NCBI GenBank assembly: GCA_011321985.1
Contig: DROB01000043.1
Coordinates: 1 to 8,083, forward strand
Source: Gammaproteobacteria bacterium
Lineage (GTDB): Bacteria; Pseudomonadota; Gammaproteobacteria; SZUA-229
Direction of reading: 5' to 3'
Length of the DNA stretch: 8,083 nucleotides
Shown here piece by piece: positions 1 through 6,879 of the stretch. Under the pieces are notes generated by a model. It was not told the origin of the DNA, made no database searches, and saw only the letters and a program-made list of their open reading frames with translations. The stretch's first letter is position 1; each line of letters starts with the position of its first letter. Both the position numbers and the translations under genes were made by a program.

Positions 1-62
1 CATTCCTTCAATAGTTAACGGGACAGCAGTGAAGTAAAATCAAACGTTTTTCTCTGCGTCTC

Positions 63-104
63 GGCAATTGCTCCTGCATTGCCCTACTTACGGGCATCCT
101 GCCC
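63..104. repeat. Cluster of short alternative hairpins
   Basis: GGCAA at 63-67 can pair with TTGCC at 79-83. TGCCC at 80-84 can pair with GGGCA at 92-96. The same GGGCA can pair instead with TGCCC at 100-104 through a three-base loop. The last two pairings exclude each other because they share the central arm. No T tract or neighbouring gene start shows that this is a switch. It more likely belongs to a dispersed intergenic repeat. Confidence 0.45.
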
Positions 105-156
105 TAATCTGCGTTTCTGCGGTAAATCGCTTTTAATCTTTTAAAGTTGAATGTAA

Positions 157-190
157 ACGTCGGGTTACGCTGCGCTAACCCGACCTACGA
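157..190. repeat. REP-like palindromic element
   Basis: GTCGGGTTA at 159-167 is exactly complementary to TAACCCGAC at 176-184, with CGCTGCGC between them and CTACGA on the outer side. This is the familiar shape of REP-like intergenic palindromes in gammaproteobacteria, many of which are moved by RAYT transposases. No RAYT gene is in the window. Identification rests on pattern recognition and the nine-base stem. Confidence 0.65.
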
Positions 191-339
191 AAAAAACTAA
201 AAAAGGTTTTATTGGCGTTTTTTTCGCGCTTTTCGCACCCCAGGGGTATTTGTCGCTTCGCTCGGGCACGTCCTTGGCGGCAAAAATGTTTCTAAATCTT
301 TCAATGTCCGCTATGCGTCGAAGCAGGTTTTTTATAGGA

Positions 340-1095
340 TCAGTTCTTTCCCAGGTCGCCCCATAGTAGCTGGATAGCGCTGATAACCGCAGGTCCCGCT
401 GTTTCTGTCCTCAGGATCCTTGGGCCGAAGCGGATAGTCATGAACTGCTTTTCCTCAAGAAAATCGATCTCCTCATCGTTGAACCCACCTTCAGGGCCTA
501 TCAATATGGCTATGTTATGGTCGCACCCGATCAGTCGCTCTGGCGTAATGTCCTTCAATGTCGTTCTGGATCTGGGGTCAAGGGCAATTTTCAGGGTGTT
601 TTTATCTAACAAAGATTCTATGTTATTTAATGCAACGATATCCTCCAGTAGAGGGAGTTTACTGCGGCCAGATTGTTCGCAGGCACTAACTGCGATCTTG
701 CGCCAGTGTGCCAGTTTTTTTTGTGCTTTATCCGCACCCAGTTTAAAGTTTGACCGTTGACAGATGACAGGAATAATCGTGTTGACACCGAGCTCGATAG
801 ATTTCTGGATGGTTGCCTCCATCCGGTCATGACGTGACAAGCCCTGCATGAGACAGATATTGATATTCGACTCGTTGTCGACTGCGATTTTTGATTCGAT
901 GGATAATGACGTTTTTTTTGTATCGTTGTCTAAAGTCCTGCAGTGGTAATCAAATCCGTCACCGTTAAACAAGATAACGGGTGCTCCTGTTCGAGCGCGT
1001 AATACACGTATCAGGTGGTTCGATGCATCGGTATCGAGATATGTCGTGTCACCACATCGTAGGGGGGCAGAATGATAGATGCGAGTGATACGCAT
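340..1095 (-). CDS. rsmE: 16S rRNA (uracil-1498-N3)-methyltransferase
   Basis: This is a SPOUT-family enzyme that methylates N3 of U1498 in 16S rRNA of the assembled small subunit, using SAM. The 251-residue length is close to that of the E. coli protein. The start MRITRIYH matches the E. coli N-terminus in style, which fixes the ATG. An N-terminal RNA-binding domain spans about 1-70. The SPOUT knot domain follows, with SACEQSGR at 137-144, LIGPEGG at 198-204 and FGPRILRTETA at 223-233; the last two form the SAM-binding trefoil knot. It lies 81 bases after metF, with a small hairpin in the gap (GCAT at 1141-1144 with ATGC at 1149-1152). No clear ribosome binding site was seen. It probably shares the ahcY-metF transcript, but an own weak promoter is possible. 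The family assignment is secure. Confidence 0.96.
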   Translation of the reverse strand: MRITRIYHSAPLRCGDTTYLDTDASNHLIRVLRARTGAPVILFNGDGFDYHCRTLDNDTKKTSLSIESKIAVDNESNINICLMQGLSRHDRMEATIQKSIELGVNTIIPVICQRSNFKLGADKAQKKLAHWRKIAVSACEQSGRSKLPLLEDIVALNNIESLLDKNTLKIALDPRSRTTLKDITPERLIGCDHNIAILIGPEGGFNDEEIDFLEEKQFMTIRFGPRILRTETAGPAVISAIQLLWGDLGKN

Positions 1096-1176
1096 GGCTT
1101 GAGTACCCAGATTAATTTATATTTGAGAATACTGCATGGAGCATCTTCATGCACCATGGTGGCGTTAAAAGTGATC

Positions 1177-2007
1177 TTAGAGAGATAAGTTTTTCCATAT
1201 GGCATTGCTGGCTTCTGCCTGATTCAGGGTATAGAAATGTAGCCCTGGTGCACCGCGCTCTAACAGTTGATTACTCAATCTGCTGACGACATCAAGACCA
1301 AAAGCCTGCAGGCTCGCCTTATCATCTGCATAGGCTTCCAGCTGTTTTCTTATCCAGCGAGGAATCTCAGCACCACAGGTATCAGAAAAGCGTGAGAGGT
1401 TTCTGTAGTTGGTGATGGGCATGATGCCGGGCGTAACAGGAATGGAAATGTTCTCCCGCAGACAATTATCGATGAATCGGTCATAGGCATCGATATTATA
1501 GAAGTACTGTGTTATCGCTCCATCAGCACCGGCGTTCACTTTATTTACGAAACATTCAAAATCGCTCTGTGGTGATGTGGACTCAGGATGATATTCCGGG
1601 TAGGCGGCTACTTCCAGGGTGAAGTGATTGCCCGTCGTCTCACGGATGAAAGAGACCAGCTCATTGGCATGAGATAGTTCTTTGGTGGTCTCTCCGGTAT
1701 CTGGTATGTCCCCACGGAGAGTGACCAGACGGGTGACTCCCAGGTTTTTATATTCGATCAGCAGGTCATTTAACTGTTGCTTGCTGGAGCCGACGCAGGA
1801 GATATGTGGTGCGACATTGATCTCTTCTTTCACCAGTAACTTAACGATCTCCAGTGTGCTGTCGCGGGTGCTACCGCCTGCGCCAAAGGTGACTGAATAG
1901 TATTCAGGTTGCATGACTTCGTTCAGTTTCTGCTGGACGAGCTGAAGTTTCTCCACACCGGCTTCCGTGCGTGGCGGGAAAAATTCACAACTTATTTTTA
2001 CGGCCAT
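1177..2007 (-). CDS. metF: 5,10-methylenetetrahydrofolate reductase
   Basis: This cytoplasmic FAD enzyme reduces 5,10-methylene-tetrahydrofolate to 5-methyl-tetrahydrofolate, the methyl donor for methionine synthase. The 276-residue TIM-barrel protein has the expected bacterial length. Visible family motifs are CEFFPP at 7-12 (E8, counterpart of E. coli Glu28), TFGAGGST at 40-47, LRGD at 97-100 (D100, counterpart of Asp120), EVAAYPE at 132-138, ADGAITQYFY at 161-170 (Gln167 in the folate-contacting position) and PGIMPI at 193-198. The ATG lies nine bases after the ahcY stop, and that gap (TACTCCGAT) has no Shine-Dalgarno sequence. Translation is therefore probably coupled to ahcY, which would also place metF under the SAH riboswitch. 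The ahcY-metF order is common in proteobacteria that carry this riboswitch. Confidence 0.97.
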   Translation of the reverse strand: MAVKISCEFFPPRTEAGVEKLQLVQQKLNEVMQPEYYSVTFGAGGSTRDSTLEIVKLLVKEEINVAPHISCVGSSKQQLNDLLIEYKNLGVTRLVTLRGDIPDTGETTKELSHANELVSFIRETTGNHFTLEVAAYPEYHPESTSPQSDFECFVNKVNAGADGAITQYFYNIDAYDRFIDNCLRENISIPVTPGIMPITNYRNLSRFSDTCGAEIPRWIRKQLEAYADDKASLQAFGLDVVSRLSNQLLERGAPGLHFYTLNQAEASNAIWKNLSL

Positions 2008-2016
2008 ATCGGAGTA

Positions 2017-3441
2017 TCAGTAACGGTAGTGTTCAGCTTTGAACGGCCCACCGACAGGGACATTGATATAATCAGCTTGTTCCTGTGACAGTGTGGTCAG
2101 GTTTGCACCGACTTTTTTCAGATGCAGACGTGCCACTTTCTCATCAAGTTTCTTGGGCAGGATATAGACCTGATTATCGTAGTTCTCGCTGTTCTTGTAA
2201 AACTCGATCTGAGCCATTACCTGGTTCGTGAACGAGGCAGACATGACGAAACTTGGATGACCAGTCGCACAACCCAGATTGACCAGACGGCCTTTAGCCA
2301 GGATGATGATGCGTTTGCCGTCAGGGAAGATCACATGATCGACCTGGGGCTTGATCTCCACCCATTCGTATTTCTCAAGTGATGCGATATTGATCTCAGA
2401 ATCAAAATGACCGATGTTGCAGACGATAGCTTCGTTTTTCATCGCTGCCATATGATCGTGATCGATAACATTGACGTTACCGGTGGTGGTGACGAAGATA
2501 TCACCCATCGCTGCTGCGTCATTCATTTCGACGACGCGATAGCCTTCCATCGCCGCCTGCAGTGCACAGATAGGATCTATCTCGGTCACCCATACAGTCG
2601 CGCCCATGCCTTTGAATGCCTGCGCACAGCCTTTACCGACATCGCCGTAACCGAGTACGACACAGATCTTACCCGCGATCATGACATCGGTTGCACGTTT
2701 GATACTATCGATCAACGATTCCCGGCAACCGTACAGATTATCAAATTTGGATTTGGTGGCTGAGTCGTTAACGTTCATAGCAGGGAACAGTAACTCATTT
2801 TTTTCCTGCATCTCGTAGAGACGGTGAACACCCGTCGTGGTCTCTTCTGTTACACCCTTTACACTGGTAGCGATATCCTGCCATGTGTTCGTATCAGGTT
2901 TGATGGTACGACGCAATACATCAAGAATGGCTTTGTATTCTTCGTTATCATCGTCTTTGGTCGCGGGGATGGCACCGGTTTTTTCGAACTCTACACCTTT
3001 GTGCACCAGTAGGGTGGCATCGCCACCATCATCGAGGATCATATTCGGCAGTTTGCCATCGGGCCACAATAAAGCCTGTTCAGTACACCACCAGTATTCT
3101 TCGATGGTTTCACCTTTCCAGGCAAAAACAGGGATGCCCTGGTCAGCGATTGCAGCGGCGGCGTGATCCTGGGTAGAGAAGATATTGCAGGAAACCCAGC
3201 GTACTTCAGCGCCCAGAGCGACCAGTGTTTCGATCAACACAGCAGTCTGGATAGTCATGTGGATACTGCCCATGATACGGCAGCCTGCCAGCGGTTGTTC
3301 TTTACCGTATTCTTCACGCAATGCCATCAGACCCGGCATTTCAGTTTCAGCGATACGGATTTCTTTATGACCCCACTCGGCCAGCGCTATATCAGCGACT
3401 TTATAGTCTTGTGAATTATTTGTATCTACGACGGCATTCAT
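2017..3441 (-). CDS. ahcY: Adenosylhomocysteinase (SAH hydrolase)
   Basis: This NAD-containing tetrameric enzyme splits S-adenosylhomocysteine into adenosine and homocysteine, relieving product inhibition of methyltransferases. With the chosen start it has 474 residues, the long bacterial form with an insertion of about 40 residues in the catalytic domain (about 144-190). The NAD-binding loop GYGDVGKG is at 264-271. GRLVNLGCATGHPSF is at 384-398. The C-terminus ends KAEHYRY, the tail that reaches the neighbouring subunit's NAD. Two in-frame ATGs exist, at 3447 and 3441. AGGAG (3448-3452) abuts the first with no spacing but sits six bases before the second, so I chose 3441; the longer form adds only Met-Ser. 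It is preceded by its own promoter and an SAH riboswitch, and metF follows after nine bases. Confidence 0.97.
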   Translation of the reverse strand: MNAVVDTNNSQDYKVADIALAEWGHKEIRIAETEMPGLMALREEYGKEQPLAGCRIMGSIHMTIQTAVLIETLVALGAEVRWVSCNIFSTQDHAAAAIADQGIPVFAWKGETIEEYWWCTEQALLWPDGKLPNMILDDGGDATLLVHKGVEFEKTGAIPATKDDDNEEYKAILDVLRRTIKPDTNTWQDIATSVKGVTEETTTGVHRLYEMQEKNELLFPAMNVNDSATKSKFDNLYGCRESLIDSIKRATDVMIAGKICVVLGYGDVGKGCAQAFKGMGATVWVTEIDPICALQAAMEGYRVVEMNDAAAMGDIFVTTTGNVNVIDHDHMAAMKNEAIVCNIGHFDSEINIASLEKYEWVEIKPQVDHVIFPDGKRIIILAKGRLVNLGCATGHPSFVMSASFTNQVMAQIEFYKNSENYDNQVYILPKKLDEKVARLHLKKVGANLTTLSQEQADYINVPVGGPFKAEHYRY

Positions 3442-3476
3442 GCTCATCTCCTAATCAATAAATTTAAGAAATGAGC
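3442..3476 (-). promoter_or_regulatory. ahcY ribosome binding site with sequestering hairpin
   Basis: The Shine-Dalgarno AGGAG lies at 3448-3452. On the RNA, GCUCAUUUC (3468-3476) can pair over nine positions, one of them G-U, with GAGAUGAGC (3442-3450) across a 17-base loop. That hairpin would cover the GAG of the Shine-Dalgarno and the first AUG, and would end against the second AUG. Its upstream arm shares 3473-3476 with the pseudoknot strand of the SAH riboswitch, so the two folds exclude each other. Pairing is read from the sequence; the switching role is inferred. Confidence 0.8.
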
Positions 3477-3559
3477 GCCGTTGTTATCAAAGATACCTTT
3501 GGAAAGGATTCTTGCTTCTGAGCCTGACAGATGAGAATCTGTTGCAGCGCTCCTCAGAA
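3473..3559 (-). promoter_or_regulatory. S-adenosylhomocysteine (SAH) riboswitch
   Basis: This leader matches the SAH riboswitch class known from beta- and gammaproteobacterial ahcY leaders. The conserved core GAGGAGCGCTGC runs down from 3555, CAGGCTC lies at 3520-3526, and AACGGCGCTC ends at 3473. P1 is seven pairs (TTCTGAG 3553-3559 with CTCAGAA 3516-3522). P2 is ACAGAT/ATCTGT around a TCTC loop (3527-3542). The pseudoknot is GAGCGC (3547-3552) with GCGCTC (3473-3478). An optional extra hairpin, CCTTT/AAAGG at 3496-3507, occupies the variable region. The class generally activates expression when SAH binds. Here the likely output is release of the ahcY ribosome binding site, with no terminator seen. 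Confidence 0.94.
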
Positions 3560-3569
3560 ATGTAGGTGA

Positions 3570-3598
3570 ATTATAGGCCACCTCTGCCAAATAAACAA
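3570..3598 (-). promoter_or_regulatory. Sigma-70 promoter for ahcY-metF
   Basis: A perfect -10 hexamer TATAAT lies at 3570-3575. With a 17-base spacer, the -35 position reads TTGTTT (3593-3598), a partial match to TTGACA. Initiation about seven bases downstream would start the RNA near 3563-3564, just before P1 of the SAH riboswitch, which supports the placement. An inverted repeat covers the -35 region. Confidence 0.8.
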
Positions 3599-3608
3599 AT
3601 GTTGGCAG
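3584..3608. repeat. Inverted repeat over the ahcY -35 region
   Basis: CTGCCAA at 3584-3590 is exactly complementary to TTGGCAG at 3602-3608, with an 11-base AT-rich centre containing the proposed -35. It lies 19 bases after the metK stop. It could be a repressor or activator operator, or the stem of a weak metK 3' hairpin; no T tract follows on the minus strand, so an intrinsic terminator is not supported. Confidence 0.5.
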
Positions 3609-3626
3609 GGATGGACTCTCATCATG

Positions 3627-4784
<1,158 letters not shown>

Positions 4785-4874
4785 AATGAATTCTAACCTT
4801 GTATAAATAGTGTTTATTAATTGTTCACATTGCTTATCGCAGCTGATGACGGGTTAAACCGGTACATGTTTGGC

Positions 4875-4900
4875 ATCGCGGTTTACAAACCGCTCCTACC
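4875..4900. repeat. REP-like hairpin in the metK leader
   Basis: GCGGTTT at 4878-4884 is complementary to AAACCGC at 4887-4893. On the minus strand the unit reads GGTAGGAGCGGTTT and then AAACCGCGAT, the GTAGGAGCGG...CCGCGA form seen in REP elements of Pseudomonas and related gammaproteobacteria. No RAYT transposase gene is nearby. Its position inside an expressed leader means it will be transcribed as a stem-loop. Confidence 0.7.
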
Positions 4901-4925
4901 ATTGCTGTATCCATGTCTGGACATA

Positions 4926-4973
4926 GTCGCACCGCCATCCCTGGCTCCTTGCGACATACCACCCATCCCTGGG
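4926..4973. repeat. Paired GGGA-tetraloop hairpins
   Basis: On the minus-strand RNA, CCCA-GGGA-UGGG (4962-4973) is followed by GCCA-GGGA-UGGC (4934-4945). The second is enclosed by an outer stem GUCGCA/UGCGAC (4950-4955 with 4926-4931). Both loops have the GNRA form and the outer pair of the stem is swapped from C-G to G-C, so pairing is kept. They start directly after the terminator U run. They may be part of a dispersed intergenic repeat or a structured part of the metK leader. Confidence 0.55.
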
Positions 4974-4976
4974 CAT

Positions 4977-5014
4977 AAAAAAACCCGCTTAGCTGGGTAG
5001 CTAAAACGGGTTTT
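4977..5014 (-). terminator. Intrinsic terminator of the metK riboswitch (also ends dnaG)
   Basis: On the minus strand AAAACCCG (5007-5014) pairs with CGGGTTTT (4980-4987). Inside, TTAGCT (4999-5004) pairs with AGCTAA (4989-4994) around a four-base loop, with a small asymmetric bulge between the two stems. Seven T residues follow at 4977-4983. This is a strong Rho-independent terminator in the direction of metK. It ends 5' leaders started at the upstream promoter and would also stop read-through from dnaG. Confidence 0.92.
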
Positions 5015-5046
5015 CGATGATTCTGGTTACGAAACTCGCTTTAGCT
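4999..5046 (-). promoter_or_regulatory. Antiterminator pairing of the metK leader
   Basis: AGCUAAA (5040-5046), part of the 3' strand of the SAM-II pseudoknot, is exactly complementary to UUUAGCU (4999-5005) in the 5' arm of the terminator. Within that hairpin GUUUCG (5030-5035) can also pair with CGAAAAC (5010-5016), with one bulged A. The aptamer strand thus imitates the 3' terminator arm (AGCUAA then GCGGG). Without SAM the antiterminator would form; with SAM the strand is locked and the terminator forms. The complementarity is observed and the mechanism is inferred. Confidence 0.75.
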
Positions 5047-5086
5047 GAATTTATAAAGCGCTCGCAATCTGAGACAAATTAGCGCT
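5035..5086 (-). promoter_or_regulatory. SAM-II riboswitch upstream of metK
   Basis: The RNA folds as the compact H-type pseudoknot of the SAM-II (metA) class. P1 is AGCGCU (5081-5086) with AGCGCU (5057-5062). In the P1 loop, AUUU (5076-5079) matches the conserved L1 stretch. UUGC (5064-5067) pairs with GC-U-AA (5041-5045), leaving a bulged U, and CUC (5071-5073) pairs with GAG (5035-5037). The linker AUAAAU (5049-5054) is the conserved L3 segment. From memory of the structurally studied environmental SAM-II RNA, the lengths of all segments agree, and CUC/GAG replaces CC/GG pairing there. SAM-II normally lowers expression when SAM binds, which fits metK and the terminator downstream. Confidence 0.9.
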
Positions 5087-5096
5087 GTTGGTAGGT

Positions 5097-5124
5097 ATTA
5101 TCCATCAAATATTATTGGTGTCAA
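5097..5124 (-). promoter_or_regulatory. Sigma-70 promoter for metK
   Basis: A perfect -35 TTGACA lies at 5119-5124. A 16-base spacer separates it from GATAAT at 5097-5102, a five-of-six match to the -10 consensus. It begins three bases after the dnaG stop. Initiation near 5089-5091 would place the start of RNA a few bases before P1 of the SAM-II aptamer. Confidence 0.85.
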
Positions 5125-5127
5125 TAT

Positions 5128-6870
5128 CTATTTTTCTGGTATGTTCAGATATTCCTGCTGCTCTTCTGCGGTTAGAGGTTCGTTATTATCTATTTTATGC
5201 CTGAGATATTCATCACGGTCTTCGCTGGATAGACGTTTGATCAGATCGGGATAGACGCGGACGATATTCTCTGTATTTTCAGTTTCAGGGGTCTGTAACA
5301 TGGCCAGTTTGCCCAGTGCGACTTCATGTTCTGTATCACGGAACCGTTCCAGTAATGCAGCCGATGACATTTCAGGATTCGATTCAATCATCTGCTGAAG
5401 GGTATGCAGCAGGGGCAGGCCGCGGGTAAATGCATCTTTAAAACCTTCGGGTACTTTGTACTGTGTCGCGAGTGATGGGTTTTGTATCAGTAAAGCGATG
5501 GCGATGCGCGTCTTGTTGTTTGAGACCTGCTGCCCTCGAATGGGCCTGACTGGTTGTTTTAAGGGTTTTCTGGTCTGTGTTTTCGCATCAATTTTTGATT
5601 CGAGACGTTGCTGACTTAAACCCACCAGTGATGAAAGTTCTTCGATCAATAAATCTTTGAAAATACTGTTATGCATTTTCTGGATCAGCTGGTTGGCTTT
5701 ACTGGCGAGCCGGGCTTTGCCTTCGTTGGTGCTGATGTCTGTTTCTGATTTCAGATTTTCAAATAAAAATTCGGACAAAGTCGTCGCATTCTGGATTCGT
5801 TGTTCAAAAGCCTCGCTACCTTCCTTGCGTACCATGGTGTCCGGGTCTTCTTTTTCTGGCAGGAAAAGAAATTTAGCGACCATGCCATCACGTATCACGG
5901 TCAGCGTGTTTTCCAGTGCTCGCCAGGCGGCTTTTTTACCGGCATTGTCACCGTCATAGCAGAAGATGATTTCATGTGTGGTGCGAAAAACTTTTTGTAT
6001 CTGATCGGTTGTGGTCGCGGTGCCCAGTGACGCGACAGCATAGTTGATACCATGCTGGGCCAGTGCGACTACATCCATATAGCCTTCGACGACGAGGATA
6101 CGGTCAATTTTCCGCAGTGCTTTTCTGGTCTCGTATAGACCGTAAAGTTCATAACCTTTGTGGAACACAGAATTTTCAGGTGAATTCAGGTATTTGGGTT
6201 CACCTTTATCGAGTATGCGGCCACCGAAGCCGATGATGCGACCACGCTGATCAGTGATGGGGAAAATGATCCGGTCACGAAAACGGTCATAGGTTTTGTT
6301 GCTCTCTTTATTGACGATAAGGCCTGTTTTGCTCAGTGCGCTGAGGGTCTCCGTTGATTTACCGATATGTCTGATCAGGAAATCCCAGCCATCCGGCGCG
6401 TAACCGATCTTGAACTGTTTGGCGACCTCGCCGGAAAGGCCGCGTTGTTTCAGGTAGTCGATGGCGCGTTGTGAATCTTTCAACGCATCCTGGTATAACT
6501 CACTGGCCTGTTCCAGTATGTCGTACAAGGGTTGTCTGTCTTCTTTTTTCCTGTTAGCAAAGCCGTCATCTTCGCGAGGAACATCGAGGTGTTGATCGGC
6601 AGCGAGAGTCTCGATAGCATCGATATAGCTAAGATGTTCATAGTCCATCAAAAAACCGATAGCATTGCCTTTTGCGTGACAACCGAAACAGTAATAAAAC
6701 TGTTTGTTCTCACTGACGGTAAATGAAGGGGTTTTCTCATTGTGGAACGGGCAGCAGGCGGTAAATTCCTTGCCTTTTCTTTTCAGTGGTACGCGGGCGT
6801 TTATGACCTCGACGATATCACACCGTGTGATCAGATCGTCGATAAAATTTTGTGGGATACGTCCAGCCAC
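5128..6870 (-). CDS. dnaG: DNA primase
   Basis: DnaG synthesises RNA primers at the replication fork on contact with the DnaB helicase. The 580-residue length matches E. coli (581). The N-terminal zinc domain has C40, H43, C61 and C64 as ligands, the same numbering as E. coli. The polymerase core carries GRIIGFGGR at 210-218 and KYLNSPE at 226-232. The TOPRIM fold has EGYMD at 262-266, DGD at 306-308 and DPD at 342-344, the metal-binding acidic residues. The helicase-binding C-terminal domain spans about 450-580. The start codon is GTG, fixed by the MAGRIP-type N-terminus. It lies nine bases after the dgt stop with no Shine-Dalgarno sequence (TATCACCCC), so coupling to dgt is likely. In E. 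coli dnaG sits between rpsU and rpoD; here neither rpsU nor rpoD adjoins it. Confidence 0.98.
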   Translation of the reverse strand: MAGRIPQNFIDDLITRCDIVEVINARVPLKRKGKEFTACCPFHNEKTPSFTVSENKQFYYCFGCHAKGNAIGFLMDYEHLSYIDAIETLAADQHLDVPREDDGFANRKKEDRQPLYDILEQASELYQDALKDSQRAIDYLKQRGLSGEVAKQFKIGYAPDGWDFLIRHIGKSTETLSALSKTGLIVNKESNKTYDRFRDRIIFPITDQRGRIIGFGGRILDKGEPKYLNSPENSVFHKGYELYGLYETRKALRKIDRILVVEGYMDVVALAQHGINYAVASLGTATTTDQIQKVFRTTHEIIFCYDGDNAGKKAAWRALENTLTVIRDGMVAKFLFLPEKEDPDTMVRKEGSEAFEQRIQNATTLSEFLFENLKSETDISTNEGKARLASKANQLIQKMHNSIFKDLLIEELSSLVGLSQQRLESKIDAKTQTRKPLKQPVRPIRGQQVSNNKTRIAIALLIQNPSLATQYKVPEGFKDAFTRGLPLLHTLQQMIESNPEMSSAALLERFRDTEHEVALGKLAMLQTPETENTENIVRVYPDLIKRLSSEDRDEYLRHKIDNNEPLTAEEQQEYLNIPEK

Positions 6871-6879
6871 GGGGTGATA

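Larger units (their letters stand above)
1..339. other. Non-coding gap downstream of rsmE, rich in hairpins
   Basis: No convincing gene is present on either strand between the window edge and the rsmE stop. The stretch contains two hairpin-forming segments, listed separately. It also has a palindrome ACCCC-A-GGGGT around 237-247, a GC-rich segment with CGCTTCGCTCG near 254-264, and A/T homopolymer runs at about 189-229. On the minus strand the T runs at 197-202 and 189-195 could help end the rsmE transcript, but no GC-rich stem stands directly before them, so I do not call a terminator. The mix resembles intergenic repeat mosaics of gammaproteobacteria; copy number cannot be judged from one window. 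Confidence 0.6.
4785..4976 (-). other. Distal metK leader between terminator and start codon
   Basis: This gap of 192 bases is unusually long for the stretch between a riboswitch terminator and its gene. It holds two GGGA-loop hairpins, a short palindrome ATGTC-TG-GACAT at 4913-4924, and a REP-like hairpin, followed by an AT-rich stretch before metK (about 4785-4830). That stretch contains sequences such as TATACA, but no -35/-10 pair there was good enough to call a second promoter. No gene was found apart from a 26-codon reading frame that is rejected below. Confidence 0.6.

Noticed and set aside
1..3. A minus-strand ATG at the window edge after GAAGGA
   Set aside because: The purine stretch is too close to the ATG for a normal ribosome site and nothing of the putative gene is visible.
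440..760. A 106-codon plus-strand frame opposite rsmE
   Set aside because: It is antisense to the conserved SPOUT domain and its translation resembles no known protein.
1141..1161. Hairpin GCAT-CTTC-ATGC and palindrome CACCATGGTG between metF and rsmE considered as a terminator or switch
   Set aside because: Stems are short, no T tract follows, and no known aptamer core is present.
2122..3414. Several plus-strand reading frames of 60-118 codons opposite ahcY
   Set aside because: They lie antisense to a highly conserved gene, have no ribosome sites or recognisable domains, and look like shadows of its codon pattern.
3445..3447. First ATG of ahcY as start codon
   Set aside because: The Shine-Dalgarno AGGAG touches it without spacing, whereas the ATG at 3439-3441 is six bases away. 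It remains possible but less likely.
4913..4924. Palindrome ATGTC-TG-GACAT considered as a MetJ-type operator
   Set aside because: MetJ sites are tandem copies close to AGACGTCT. This single weak palindrome does not match and lies among repeats.
4896..4976. A 26-codon minus-strand reading frame with four tryptophans directly after the terminator U run
   Set aside because: The sequence before its ATG is the terminator T tract with no ribosome site, and the frame runs through the hairpin repeats. It is most likely fortuitous.
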